In this document: positions 1 to 11,199 of the stretch, piece after piece
Position numbering within the stretch: the first letter of the stretch is position 1
Layout: the number at the start of each line of letters is the position of its first letter
Source: Margaritifera margaritifera
Taxonomy: Eukaryota; Mollusca; Bivalvia; Unionida; Margaritiferidae
DNA: 64,000 bases
NCBI GenBank assembly: GCA_029931535.1
Contig: JAQPZY010001200.1
Span: forward strand, 875,501-939,500
Direction of reading: 5' to 3'
Notes under the pieces: generated by a model
What the model was told of the DNA's origin: nothing
What the model saw: only the letters and a program-made list of their open reading frames with translations
The model's database searches: none
Translations under genes and position numbers: made by a program

Positions 1-32
1 CATGTCTGATGACTTGCGATTAAGCGACATAG

Positions 33-393
33 TCAAATGCACATGGACAAAACTATCCGCTTTAAATTGGAGGTGCCGTCTTTTTTAACTTGAGAAAAAT
101 GTTTTTCAGGCTTTTTCTCATGAGCTTGACCAAGTAAACATCGTTGTTGTTCCAAGATAACTCCTAAGTTGATTAATTTATCAAGATGCTCTGGATACGT
201 GTTTGAAAAATCATACAACATCTATTGAGCATCTTTTACAAATCTGTATGAGCGAAACAACGACTTAATCTATTCTGTGATGGTTCGCACACTCCACTGG
301 ATTGGTAGATTAATTCCTGACTCATATATTTTCATAAATTCTTTTAGATAACTATATTTGTCGATCTTTCGGTTTTTCGCCATTGATACATAT
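33..393 (-). pseudogene. unrecognised coding-like frame with two internal stops
   Basis: On the minus strand one frame runs from an ATG near 393 to about 33. It begins MAKNRKIDKYSYLKEF and is broken by two in-frame stops, one of them just before an ATG at 221 that opens a clean 62-codon stretch. The composition (many K, E, Q, L and charged residues) is more protein-like than the surrounding AT-rich DNA. I do not recognise a family. It could be an edge fragment of a larger transposon-derived gene, or chance. A 24-bp stretch at 74-97 is identical to part of the LINE reverse transcriptase at 1588-1611. Confidence 0.3.
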
Positions 394-925
394 ACCGGGG
401 TAAATGTCTAATATAATATTTTCGCATGAACTCTGCCACAGTCAGTGTAAAAAATAGCTGTTGCAAAATATTTTTATACAGTATACGCGATCAATAATCC
501 TACAGTGCCATAGTTGATAGAAAATATACGCAATAGTCGGTGTCGAATTCAACTATGCAACAAAAACAATACAACCAAAATATTGTATACAGTTGATGGC
601 GATCAATTATTGTGTTTTCAGAGTAGTATTTTTAGTCTCACAGAAAATAAACCTCCACATTGTACTATAGCCACAATCAATAATATAGGCCTGACTTAAA
701 ACTTCACTTGTGCGTGTTTTATATTTTGTAAACCCAACCTAACATGCTCTAGCGTGTAACGACTAAGATAAAGATACTAATGACATGGGGTATAGAGGGG
801 TTGACTTGTTCCCAACTATCCGGTCTAAAATTTCCATTGTACCTCTACTCCGTATATACTGAACTAAATATCGTCGTACCTTTAGACAGAGCAAGAGTTA
901 AACATGGAGATCCAATGTCTCTCGG

Positions 926-2735
926 TTGAACTCCCGCTCCTTTATTAAATCAGTATGGAATATGGTACGAAACATCATTGGCAAAAATACACACAACTGT
1001 ATCAAACATTTAAAGAAATCTCATGAAATGGTCACAACCATACCAGAAATCTCAGACACATTAGCCGAAACATTGAACTCCTCACAAAAGAATTATTCCA
1101 AAAACTCCCACTGTGTGAAAGACTTGAAAGAAAAAGTTTCTCTGCTAATGCTGAAGATTACAATAAACCTTTCACTTTCATAGAGTTACAAGACTCTCTT
1201 GATCGAGCCCATGACACTTCAGCAGAACCAGATGAGATCCATTAACTTCAGAAACACTTACCTGACATAGTTCTAAATACACTCCTCAACATTTTCAATA
1301 CAATATGGGAAATTGGCGACTTACCACAGTCTTGGAGAGAAGCAACGGTGATACCAGTATCCAAACTTGGAAAAGATCAAACAGACCTTTACAACTATCA
1401 TCACATAGCATTAGCATGCTGTAACCGTGAAACAGATGATAACTGATAGACTGCTCTGGTATCTAGAATGCAGCACACTGCTATCAGATGATCAATGTGG
1501 ATTCAGACACCAGCAAAGCACAATAGACCATCTTGTCAGAATTGAAGCATTTATTAGAGACGCTTTTATAAAGAAAGAACATATAGTTGCCGTCTTTTTT
1601 AACTTGAGAAAGCTTACAACACCACGTGGAAATACAGCATATTGAATGACCTATTCAATCTAGGTCTAAGGGGCCGCCTACCTAACTTTATATCCAAATT
1701 TCTGAAACAGAAATTTCAGAGTTAAGGTGGGCAGCAGGAGATGGGTATAATTCAGTGCAGCATATATTTTGTAACCTTGTTTAACATTATTATTAACAGA
1801 ATAGTGAAATATCGTAATCAATGAACTGACTGCTCATTGTATGTTGACGACATTTTGATCTGTTACAGATGAAAGAGCAGTGGCGTACTAAGGGTAAATG
1901 GCGCCCGGGGCGACGATGATGGCCCAAAGGACCAGAATACGAGGCCCAAATTTTTATCAGCTTGTTTGGCGCCCCAATACCTTTGGCGCCCTAGGCAACC
2001 GCCCCGGGCACCCCCCTCCCCCGTTAGTACGCTACAGTCAAAGAGAATTCGTACTATTGAACGCCAACTACAGATGAGCAAAAACAAAGTTGAGAAACGG
2101 GCATTTGAAAACGGGTTCAATTTTCGAAATCTAAAACATACTACATATCTGCCGATTGGAACATATTCATGACGACCCAAAAGCCAAGACGGTTGTCTTA
2201 TTCCTCCTGTGGACAAGACCAAATGTTTAGGGCTTACTTTTCTTCCACATATTAGATACCTCAGTGACAATTGTAAAAAAGCACTGGATTTAACGGGAGT
2301 GTTGCCAAACACAGATTGGGAGCAGATCGGAAGATCTTGCTCCGGTTATACTTGTAATTAGTAAGATAGAAACTTGACTATGACTCAATCGTGTACAGAT
2401 CATCTTGTAAATGTTAGCTGCAGATTCTATGATCCGATAAACAATCATGGACTTAGACTCTGCCTTGGTACATTTAGAACTTCCCCTTCAGAAAGCCTCT
2501 ATGCTGAGGCAGGTGAACCATCGCATTATCTCTGACGAACGAAATTGGCTCTTCAGTATGCTACCATACCAAACTATCTTCTAATCCATCGAAATCCGCA
2601 TATGATGTAGTGTTTAGACCCAAATACCAAACCTTATACGTTCAGAAACCAAACTGTAATTCCACCTTTCGGCATACGAATTCTGTATTTCCAAATGACC
2701 AATTTGGTTATATAACTCCTCCGGAAGCTCCATAA
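926..2735 (+). pseudogene. decayed non-LTR retrotransposon (LINE) reverse transcriptase
   Basis: This is a broken reverse transcriptase of a LINE, probably the Jockey/I type. In order I see a pre-RT linker (SFIKSVWNMVRNIIGKN, ~935-985), the start of the RT domain (SWREATVIPVSKLGKDQ, ~1335-1382), the QCGFRHQQSTIDHLVRIEAF motif block (~1494-1553) and the AVFF segment around 1590 where the first catalytic Asp should lie; here it reads AVFFNL, so that Asp is lost. After the MITE at 1878-2037 the sequence continues as ERQLQMSKNKVEKRAFENGF and ends with a C-terminal block near 2300-2600 (GLRLCLGTFRTSPSESLYAE). Several frameshifts and stops make it non-functional. No endonuclease domain or poly(A) tail is visible. 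Confidence 0.85.
1878..2037. mobile_element. 160-bp hAT-type MITE inserted in the LINE
   Basis: The element starts CAGTGGCGTACTAA. The reverse complement of its other end reads CTGTAGCGTACTAA, a terminal inverted repeat matching at 12 of 14 positions. It is flanked by TGAAAGAG (1870-1877) and TCAAAGAG (2038-2045), an 8-bp target duplication with one mismatch. CAG-type ends and 8-bp duplications are typical of hAT transposons. The inside is GC-rich (GGCGCCCGGGG, GGCGCCCTAGG) and can fold on itself; it has no gene. Removing it joins two halves of the LINE reverse transcriptase, so it inserted after the LINE. Confidence 0.8.
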
Positions 2736-2739
2736 GAAA

Positions 2740-3593
2740 TGAGGCTTACAAATTTAATTGGTTTTCAAATAATACAAAACTTTTGTATTGATAACAATTA
2801 CAGTGTGAGGGATACATTCATAAAAATATATCTTAAAACTGCATTTAAAGGTGGAGATGGTGAAATTTATATTATATCCAAAGGATGGTCTGTTGCAAGA
2901 GAAGGTAAGGAGCTTTTTACACTCTTGTCAATATGAACAACGTGGACGTTCTAGTTAGAGAAGACGAACATTTGTTGACTCTGCATATAAAGGTGATGTG
3001 CTTCGTGCTTAGAAAGAAACGACAAAGCCAGTGCAAGACATGTTAGAAACACAACACAAACGTCCGCTAGAACCAAAGATTGCCATAATACACTGGCATT
3101 TAAACATTTCATCATCAATGATTTCCGACATGTAATAAAGAGTCATTGCATATCCAGAATCACTCTTATATTTATATGCACAATGGTAACATCTTTGTAA
3201 CTATGTGCCAGATTTTTCCATATCTTACCTTTTCTTCTGTCTTTTTGCAGCTGTCACATTTTACAGTTTACACGTATTTCCCAAATTAGATTTTACAATA
3301 ACCGAATTAGCAGAAATAGGTAGCAAATGGTTGATGATTAGATTACCATTCATTACCTGCTGACATATTATCATATTTTCTTGGGTATGACTCTTGTTAT
3401 AAATCAGACCAAAATAGCTGACTATTGGTTGGTGTAAATCTTTTGTAGACGAAGATGGTTATGGATAATATCAGCCATCTTACTGTTTATCTGTATTCAT
3501 ACTGATTATTAAACTCAGAATCCCATATTCAGCCACGCCCATTACAAAGTGATATTTTTCTGCAGAAAATATGTTCTAGCTATAATGAATGTA

Positions 3594-3672
<79 letters not shown>

Positions 3673-4340
3673 AGAGATAAGTATAATAGAGATAAATATA
3701 TAGCTGCACCCTGACGACAATACCATAATGATCAATTTGTTTCTAACGATACAACAGGTTGGTAGTAAATACAGTTGGATGCACATGTACGTGTTATTTA
3801 TTGTTATGATAGAAATTACCATGGCAACAAGCATCTTCATATTCAACTTAATGCAGAGCATTGTTTCCAGAAACCTTTCATCATTTCGTTTCATAAGTTG
3901 CAATTTTTGTATGTGAATCAATATAATCATTATGATTTTCGTCAAATGAAAAAATAGTTTAGTAGAATGCGTAGCTACTTTTGCACATCGTCGAAGATAG
4001 CTATTCCTCCGGCAGCATGCATATTAATTCTCAAATTAATATCTTATATCGAGAGAACTATTGAAAAGCACTCTTTAAAGAAACCTTTCACCATTTCCTT
4101 TCATAACTCACGGATTTTAGGTTTGAGGATCATGAGAAGTACAAAAACACGTCAAGGTAATTTATCTTTCTTCAGATTCATTATATGATTTACGAAGGTT
4201 TAATTGAAAATGTTCAAACAAATGCCTTGAATAACGGAAATGTATTAATCAGATTAATTGTGTCAGCCAAAAACCCTTACTTAGTTGCAATTGTAATGGA
4301 CCCTAAAATATTCTCAGGTTGTGAGTAAATCTCAAAAAAT
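2740..4340. other. no gene recognised; contains one microsatellite
   Basis: Short AT-rich open frames occur here, but none shows a recognisable motif. An (AAT)n run lies at about 3598-3674. The hydrophobic poly-isoleucine frame on the minus strand at 3580-3945 is partly a translation of that microsatellite. Confidence 0.6.
3598..3674. repeat. (AAT)n microsatellite
   Basis: About 25 trinucleotide units of AAT, interrupted once by ATACT near 3648. Confidence 0.95.
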
Positions 4341-4391
4341 GAGGTAATATCCAGAGACATTATGATTTTAACTATAAATAATTCTTTACAG

Positions 4392-4554
4392 ACTCGAACA
4401 AATGGAGGGTGGACCATCCATTATACATCCGAAGGGAATATTACATTAACAGGACCACAGGCAAAGTGCAGTAGTGCGGGGGAGTACAACATATTCATTA
4501 CTGACAATGTTAAAAGTTCGTCGTCATCACAAATTGTATTACTGAAAATCAACG
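4392..4554 (+). CDS. candidate Ig-like domain exon
   Basis: An open stretch of 163 bp is bounded by an acceptor-like TTCTTTACAG ending at 4391 and a donor-like GTATGC at 4555. It reads TNGGWTIHYTSEGNITLTG, then CSSAGEYNIFITDNV. The W...G.ITL...C.SAGEY pattern resembles the second half of an immunoglobulin-like domain (central Trp-containing strand, then the D/S-A-G-x-Y tyrosine corner). It would belong to an extracellular or cell-surface protein. Neighbouring open stretches at 4660-4767 and 5048-5343 may be further exons, but the phases do not clearly agree and one contains a stop, so this may be part of a pseudogene. Family assignment is by eye only. Confidence 0.35.
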
Positions 4555-4659
4555 GTATGCTTGCATTTATGAAAACAGATACAACAAAATAGCAATCATC
4601 AAACCACAATGGTGTTTGAATACATCTACTTCGGTTCCCGAATATTTTGTATTAATCAG

Positions 4660-4767
4660 TTAGACATAAGAACATTAGACAGTAGAGAGACTACACTAAG
4701 GTGTCTTGTCACGAACATCAATGCTACATCCGTGAATCAACATCTTGATTTTTTACAAGAATTAAAT
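4660..4767 (+). pseudogene. candidate second Ig-like exon fragment
   Basis: It lies between an acceptor-like ATTAATCAG (to 4659) and a donor-like GTAAGG (4768). It reads LDIRTLDSRETTLRCLVTNI, which resembles the opening strands of an Ig-like domain with a first cysteine (x-T-L-x-C). The splice phase does not match the exon upstream, so either the boundary is wrong or the gene is broken. Confidence 0.25.
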
Positions 4768-5047
4768 GTAAGGAGTTTTTATATCATACTTTAGGATTTA
4801 GCTATACGAGTGCTTGCTAACTGTTGCATTTAATCTTTTGTCTCCCATTTCTATCCTAATTATTTGTTCTTCTTTTATTATTTCTTTTTTTCATGCATCA
4901 GGTTTGCATATATGATTCTGCACTACCAGAACAAGTTCCTCTTGTAGATATTGTTGCACTCCTATACAGCTCCTTTTATCCATAACCATCTTCGTGTCTC
5001 TTGTTACACCGACACCATTTATCCAACAAATATGTTTTCTCTTGCAG

Positions 5048-5343
5048 TAGATCCTGAGCTAGTGACAGATCCGGATCTTAATGTGACAAAGTTAAATTGT
5101 TCAAAAGAAGCGCAGTGCACGTCTCGTACTCAGTGCCAAGAGAGCTACAGACTGTAGATGTTTCCATCTATCACTCTGGCGACAGTGTTTTCTCAGAGTT
5201 GTTATATAAATTACTCTGATTCTACTGGATGGACTTCAGTTTGTAGAGGACCGACTAAAATAGATGTGTACAACGTATCATACACTATCAAATGCATACT
5301 ATCCGACAATAAATTTACGAAAACCAAGAATGTCAATATATGC
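5048..5343 (+). pseudogene. cysteine-rich extracellular-like exon with one stop
   Basis: It follows an acceptor-like TTTTCTCTTGCAG ending at 5047. One frame continues to a terminal stop near 5344 with a single internal TAG at 5155-5157. Before the stop it contains NCSKEAQCTSRTQCQESYR; after it, SQSCYINYSDSTGW and VCRGP. The cysteine spacing and N-x-S/T sites suggest an extracellular domain, but I cannot name the family. With a single stop it is either a young pseudogene or a last exon ending at 5157. Confidence 0.3.
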
Positions 5344-5562
5344 TAAATACCGTGTATATTCCGTTCAGTTTTATTAAGAGATATCGATTATTCCAACTCC
5401 CCCTCCTCCGCACTGCCCCCGACAAATAACGAATGATTTGATTTTAGCCTTGACGTTCGCTCTTCAGTGTACCCTTTTGTCTTTAGTATCTCTTAAAAGA
5501 GTCTAACATTGAAAGTGTTTGTATATGAAAACCATCGACTTCTGCATCTAAGATTGACAGTA

Positions 5563-5640
5563 TAGCCTAATGGAACGGTGTAGCAAATAGGCACTAATAC
5601 AGCATTATGCTGTTGAAAGTCCACTTGCGTAAAATGGACT
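5563..5640 (+). repeat. weak tRNA-like (SINE head) candidate
   Basis: A box A-like TAGCCTAATGG near 5566 is followed about 45 bases later by a box B-like GTTGAAAGTCC near 5611. This spacing matches an RNA polymerase III internal promoter, but the cloverleaf is poor and box B is diverged. Low-confidence remnant only. Confidence 0.2.
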
Positions 5641-5649
5641 TGAAATTAT

Positions 5650-7130
5650 GGTATTGTTTACAATAATTTCTTACTTATCCACTGGAGCTTTAGTTATAAA
5701 TTAAAATTGTAACGACTTAAAAAATCTATATTAATTATTATACTTGACAGAAAAAATAGCGAGGACTTTTGTCCACTGAATTTGTCTAATTAAGTAGGAT
5801 GCGCCTTATTTTTTTTCGTTTGAATGTAACAGTGACAATCGAGTCTTTGATGTATTTAATAGTCGTTTTAGGATTATATATATAGTGAAAATTGCATAAC
5901 AGATGTTTGCTAAAAATCTTACCAGTTAATGGATGGGGTAATTATTTATACTCATTGTGTATTAGAAATCAGTACTCTCAGTTGGTGTTTCTAAAATCTG
6001 GACACGTATCAATCTCCTTACTAAAGTATGACTTCTTTTAATGCAGGTAGTGACCTTAACACGTTGAATTGTTTGTTGTCGATTACCATCTTAACATATA
6101 AATAGTGGGAGAAAGGGAGATAATTAAGGTGTGAATGATACAAGATGGGATAATTGAAAACTGCAGAAAACTGCTTGAATGTTGACACAGATTGGTATGT
6201 ATTTATTGTGTTGATATTCAAAGATGTATCTTAATGCAGAGAAACATTTTAAAGCCGAATCTTAGGTGCTTCATAATTTGAGACTGCATAAGTCAGTTAT
6301 AGTGAATAACGGATGCCTACTAGCATGTTAGGTTTCTCTGACAAAACAGATGTCTAAAGATATAAAGATAAACAAATATGCTTTTCTTTTATATTTTTAT
6401 AGAAGAGGTGAAAGGATAATCTTAACTTTGTACAGTATCAAAATGTAATAATACTGTTTATATATGAAAATGAACTACAATGTACGTGTTATCAGCATTC
6501 TACATAAGGTATTTAACATCTCCAAATACTGTAAAATCAGAAATATTCGTGGGCAACTTGATTTTGTTTTTATCGTTGGTAACAAATAGTATCATATATT
6601 TGACGTATATCATTGTTATCTAACCCATTAAACAATACAAAACATTTTGTATTTCGCCTAATATACTTTGGCACAAATGTCATACTACGATATAGTTAAA
6701 TAGATGCAATTTGTTTTTTTATTCCTTGATAACGAAAAGCATTCCTTAATATTGTTCATATTACTGTCGTTAATTTTATTTTCATCAAACACGATAATTG
6801 TTTGTGTATTATTATGTTAATTTTCTAATGGAATAACTTCTTTGAGTAGTAAGATATCTAATATCTTTGTCTTAGTTTCATCTTCTAATGTGTTGAATAA
6901 TACTTCTAACATGGTATACATTGGTTGGTCATCATTGATAGTATATATGATAATGAAAGTATTTAAGTAATAAATGAACCGAAAGGTTGGCATTTCCTTG
7001 GCCTATACTTCCAGAAATCATATAATGGCAAATCAGATAATAAGAAATTATGCTTAGTATTGTTTTCGTCCATATTATCGACATAAAAATTGATTATTTC
7101 CATTATAATACTAATTTATAAAAAACTAAG
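5650..7130. other. AT-rich, no gene recognised
   Basis: Both strands are dense in stops. Short frames have no motif I can name. Fragments of minus-strand coding sequence related to the element starting at 7140 could extend here, but I cannot support specific ones. Confidence 0.5.
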
Positions 7131-7139
7131 TTGATTTTC

Positions 7140-7290
7140 CTCGTAGCCATTGATCTTTAACAGTTTTAAACATTTTTCTAAGGGCTCTACATAGTGTTCT
7201 TTTGTCCGGGTTTTTTATTTCTTGAAACAAATATGTTATGGTTTTATTATTATCACTATCGAAAGTTGATTTTACATGCATTAATAATCT
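7140..7290 (-). pseudogene. decayed coding-like segment, unassigned
   Basis: The minus strand reads a compact charged stretch ending in a stop near 7140 (FQEIKNPDKRTLCRALRKMF, then a KTVKDQW segment). Just upstream on the same strand (~7330-7445) a hydrophobic run, MPIFVLIFSVIAVLSTS, could be a membrane segment. I do not recognise either. Strand and position suggest they belong with the virus-like element whose genes follow to 18 kb. Confidence 0.35.
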
Positions 7291-7470
7291 CTTAAAAAAT
7301 CAGTGATTGAATTTAATTTTGATCATTTATCATCTTAATTCAATGCACTATTTATTGATGTTGATAATACAGCTATAACACTAAATATTAGCACAAAAAT
7401 TGGCATTGCTGGTATTGCCGCTATAGATGGTGTGCTGTGTCGCCTAAACCAATGTTGCTATCAGAATAGT

Positions 7471-7471
<1 letters not shown>

Positions 7472-7545
<74 letters not shown>
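7472..7545. repeat. (AT)n microsatellite
   Basis: About 37 uninterrupted AT dinucleotides. Confidence 0.97.
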
Positions 7546-7546
<1 letters not shown>

Positions 7547-7924
7547 CCATACAATTTATAACTCTTTCTATATGCAGAACACCACCATCGCGCTAAGTAG
7601 TCACGTTATTCTGTAATGTTAATTGTTGTTTTAATTACCATTTATTCTATTGTTATATAAGTTTCTGAAACCAAATATAGATAATGAAGCAAAAGTCTCC
7701 ATTTCACCATCATACACAATTTTAATTATCGTTTTTTTTAAAATAAAAAAACCAGTACATTATTATTTACTAATGCTGATTCGGACAAAACTTTTCACAC
7801 ATCACTCTTCTTAATTGCCAAATACTAAATTCAGGCCCATCATAATCACAATTCATTAACCATGATTTTTGTGTCTTTTTTTTAAAAAAAATATTATTTT
7901 GTGTACGTACCAGTTAATACTTTT

Positions 7925-8811
7925 GTGTTAGAATGTCCTGATTATAGATTTTCTACTATAGGTAATGTTGCCATTTGCATTCCAATATCTCTGTCTTTTG
8001 TACAGTCTAACCAAGATATTGTAGTTGTATTTTGATCCACAACATCTAAGTACTCAATACAATTATATTTTGAACATGTTTGGGAATAAAAATGCTTAAC
8101 AATAATTTTATAATCATCATAAACATTAATTTTATCATCAACATTTATTTGTTATTGATCAAGTCAAATTCATCATGAGCTATATGGCTAGGGTTATCGT
8201 AATTCCCAGCTATATCTAATATACCACCCAGATTTGTTCAGGAAAGTTTTATCATTATGCTTGCGATAATAATATCCAAAAAAGGTTTAGTAGAACAATC
8301 CTTGGCGTTTGTTGGATCATCCAGATTCGTAGCTTTTCTTTTTCTCAAATTCATACTACTATAAAATCTTGCGGAAACACACCACCTGTTTCACCAAATC
8401 TAACAATTTGCTTCTCATTTATTTTGATAAGTAAACAACCAGAATTTGTGAAATTTACAGGATTCTTATCATCACTGTATATTAATCTATGTTATTTTTG
8501 TTTTCGAGTTTGAATGCAAAAGTCTTTTCAGAAGCAATATTGGAAGATCGCAACGTTTTTATTTTTTAGTCGTCATCCTTAAAGTTGATTAATAAATCTC
8601 CTTTCATTATACCACCAGTTTTTTTCCCCAAAGGAATTGCAGCTAATTTTTGTAATTCTTCATCAACTTTGTGAAATTAATTATCCATGAAATCTACTAT
8701 AAGTTTGTTGACATTAGTATCAATATATTCGTTTGTTACTGCATCCCTTCCACTAATAGGTTGTCCTAATTGTACAGTCTTATGATTATTCATATTTAGA
8801 TTTTGTAACAT
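7925..8811 (-). pseudogene. decayed fibre-like gene with tail-fibre-type collar motifs
   Basis: A minus-strand gene remnant starts at an ATG at 8811-8809. It is broken by stops and frameshifts, for example near 8680, 8570 and 8460. It contains two copies of a motif typical of phage and virus-like fibre proteins (MN..KITNL.DP....DA..K.YVD): MNNHKTVQLGQPISGRDAVT at about 8736-8793 and MNLRKRKATNLDDPTNAKDC at about 8295-8354. Between them a beta-rich stretch includes GDLLINFKDDD and an INEKQIVRFGETGG segment. Near 7950-8090 a further clean stretch contains SWLDCTKDRDIGMQM. In fibre proteins such motifs lie in the trimeric stalk that carries the receptor-binding tip. Shared strand and proximity to Polinton protease and capsid genes suggest it belongs to that element; that is inference. 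Confidence 0.55.
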
Positions 8812-8819
8812 TTCCTATG

Positions 8820-10275
8820 ACCTGGGTTGTAGCTCAACCCACGGTGAACGCATTCATCCAATTGATATTTAATAGTTATAACTGCATTTCTTGATGCATA
8901 TTTTGTAGTAGTAATAATCAGTTCCAAAAAGTTGTGTAGCTCGCATTTAATATAATTATATATTATATATGGAAGAAATATTCTATACCCATAAGGTAAG
9001 CATATTATGAAATTAAAAATATATACTATTATTATTCAATCCAATGATCTATTTATAAACTAATTTTCATGTGAGAGGTCTGTTTCATTGTTTGCTCTAG
9101 AATGTACCTTTTACCTACTACTTTTACGGAAAAAATTTGCTAGGTTTCACTACATTTTAAATTGTATTTTACTTTGCTCTAAATAAAGCAGTAAAATCAA
9201 CACACACACACACAACTTTTTCTGCAGCACGTTATTCTTCGTGTATATCTCCTTTACTTTTTATTTTCTGTTGTATCACACCTGCTTATTGAATGGGGAA
9301 AACATATTCTTTTTCTATGGCGAAAGAAGCATCTTGCAGAAGTAGCATTCTTGAAATTTATTTAAATCTTAATGTGTTATAATCGGTTTGATCTGCACTG
9401 AATGGCCATATTTAAATAGGAACTATCATGAAAACCAAACACTTTCATGCGCATTGAGTTAAATTGGAAGTACTAAACTCTGGTATATACATTTTGCAAG
9501 TTTTGATTATCAAGTCTTAAAATCCAGTTCTTTTTTGCTATTTATTTCAGGTTCATATATCACACTTGCTGTTCATACATAAATAACAGCCAATAACACG
9601 GCTTGCTGTAAATAAGTTAGAGCAGTGTTTAGGGCCAGCATTACAATCCCCTGCACATGATACATTAATTTTAATTAGAAGTCACTCATATCTTGTCCCT
9701 ATTTTGTAATGTACCGATTAACACTTGTGTGGCGATTTCTCGACAGAACATGTTTGTAAACTATTGTACCATTAGACAAAACAAAAGAAAATTCCGGGCA
9801 AATTATAGAGGCGTATATCATTGTCGTCAATGTGCGCATTGTAAAACTGTTTGTAAGGTTTAATCGATATTTGTTGTACAGTGATCTGCTGTAAGACGGA
9901 GAATATATGCAGCTAGCAAAATGAACATGTGTTCACAGAGATAAAAAAGATGTATGTGATTGGCAGTTTTATACTGAACATTTACTGTTGTTTTTCTTAT
10001 ATGTCAAGTATGCACTCAAGCAGCTTTGACCGCTAACATCTGTCAAACTTCACTGCAAAACGCTATTTTACCTTCTTAGAAAGCATTTACTAGGTTCCAG
10101 TATAATTTAATAAAGAGCAGTAAGAGTGTTTATGCAATATGCAATAGTGAGTATTAAAAAGGCGAGAAAGCATGCTTTGATGCGGTATTACCTGTTGCAA
10201 TCTAAATTTAAAAGTCAACTGTTTATTTTAATGTAGTCTCTGTGGGTTTTTTTGCAATATTGACACTGCAGAGGC
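8820..10275. other. AT-rich, no gene recognised
   Basis: No open frame of note on either strand. A short (CA)n run lies at about 9200-9214. No terminal inverted repeat of a Polinton could be recognised here. Confidence 0.5.
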
Positions 10276-10279
10276 GATA

Positions 10280-10924
10280 CTATTTTACGGTTGGCATTAT
10301 AGTTTTCAACGCTAGCTTTGACAGGTTATAGGACGTTATTGTTGACTTAAGCGTAGTTAATCTAATTAGGATTATTTCCGTTGCTACCTCTATCATGTTG
10401 AAAATAATTTTTGGTTGGCATAATACATCAGGCGAGTATCTGCCAAGGACACATTCTCTGAGCTTAGAGGAAACAACAACATTTTCCAACTCAAAGAATG
10501 TATATAATTTACGAAATATACATGATATTCCGTCTAAACATTCTCTAAAAGAAAAAAAGTAACATAAGATCAAACATTTGACTGATTCATAATATCTCAC
10601 AACATCAAATTTATAAAGTTGTGAGATTGGCATTGGCACAAACACAATAACAGTTGTGAATGTTGACAGGACTGAAGCAGAATGACTGTCAGGAAATAAG
10701 AAAATCTGCTGACTTATTGCCGTAATCGATAACGCGGTTGAACTATTATTTACAAAAGGCCGTATGACCTTCAGGCTCAAAATTCCTTTCAATAGAAGAG
10801 AACGGAGCGGAACATCTATTCTCCCTTGGTCATAAACTACATGTACAGGACATGTAATAGTTGCATGTTTATATGAAATACAACTATTTTGTTGACGTAA
10901 TAAATACACATACACAATTTTCAC
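10280..10924 (-). CDS. 214-codon open frame of unknown nature
   Basis: This is the longest stop-free frame in the window. It opens with GTG, and the first ATG comes only about halfway through, in the VFVPMPISQLYK stretch, so it is not a normal eukaryotic single-exon gene as it stands. Composition is rich in I, L, V, S and F with scattered cysteines, and no clear membrane topology or known motif is seen. It lies just downstream (minus strand) of the Polinton protease and could be an eroded gene of that element, an exon, or an antisense shadow of a decayed plus-strand frame. A run this long is unusual by chance in such AT-rich DNA. Confidence 0.3.
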   Translation of the reverse strand: MKIVYVYLLRQQNSCISYKHATITCPVHVVYDQGRIDVPLRSLLLKGILSLKVIRPFVNNSSTALSITAISQQIFLFPDSHSASVLSTFTTVIVFVPMPISQLYKFDVVRYYESVKCLILCYFFSFRECLDGISCIFRKLYTFFELENVVVSSKLRECVLGRYSPDVLCQPKIIFNMIEVATEIILIRLTTLKSTITSYNLSKLALKTIMPTVK

Positions 10925-11199
10925 AGTGTATACATATTTTCTGTATCCAAATATATTGTCCTAAAAAAAGCCCACTTTTTTTCAAAATCAAGATTTAAAA
11001 AAAAAATCAACAAAAATTAAAGAGAGAGGATTAGGGCTATTCCCTTCCTCTTCATGTACAAGTGACAAATACCCAAACAAATGTTAAACATAAACTTATT
11101 TACAAGGTTGGCAACGTTGAGGAGTAAAACTACACTTCCATTGCTACAGTGTCATTTGCCATCGAAGGACACCACATTTTATCCATAATGATAAAAAAA

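Noticed and set aside
3580..3945. Poly-isoleucine membrane-like protein on the minus strand
   Set aside because: The hydrophobic tract is a translation of the (AAT)n microsatellite.
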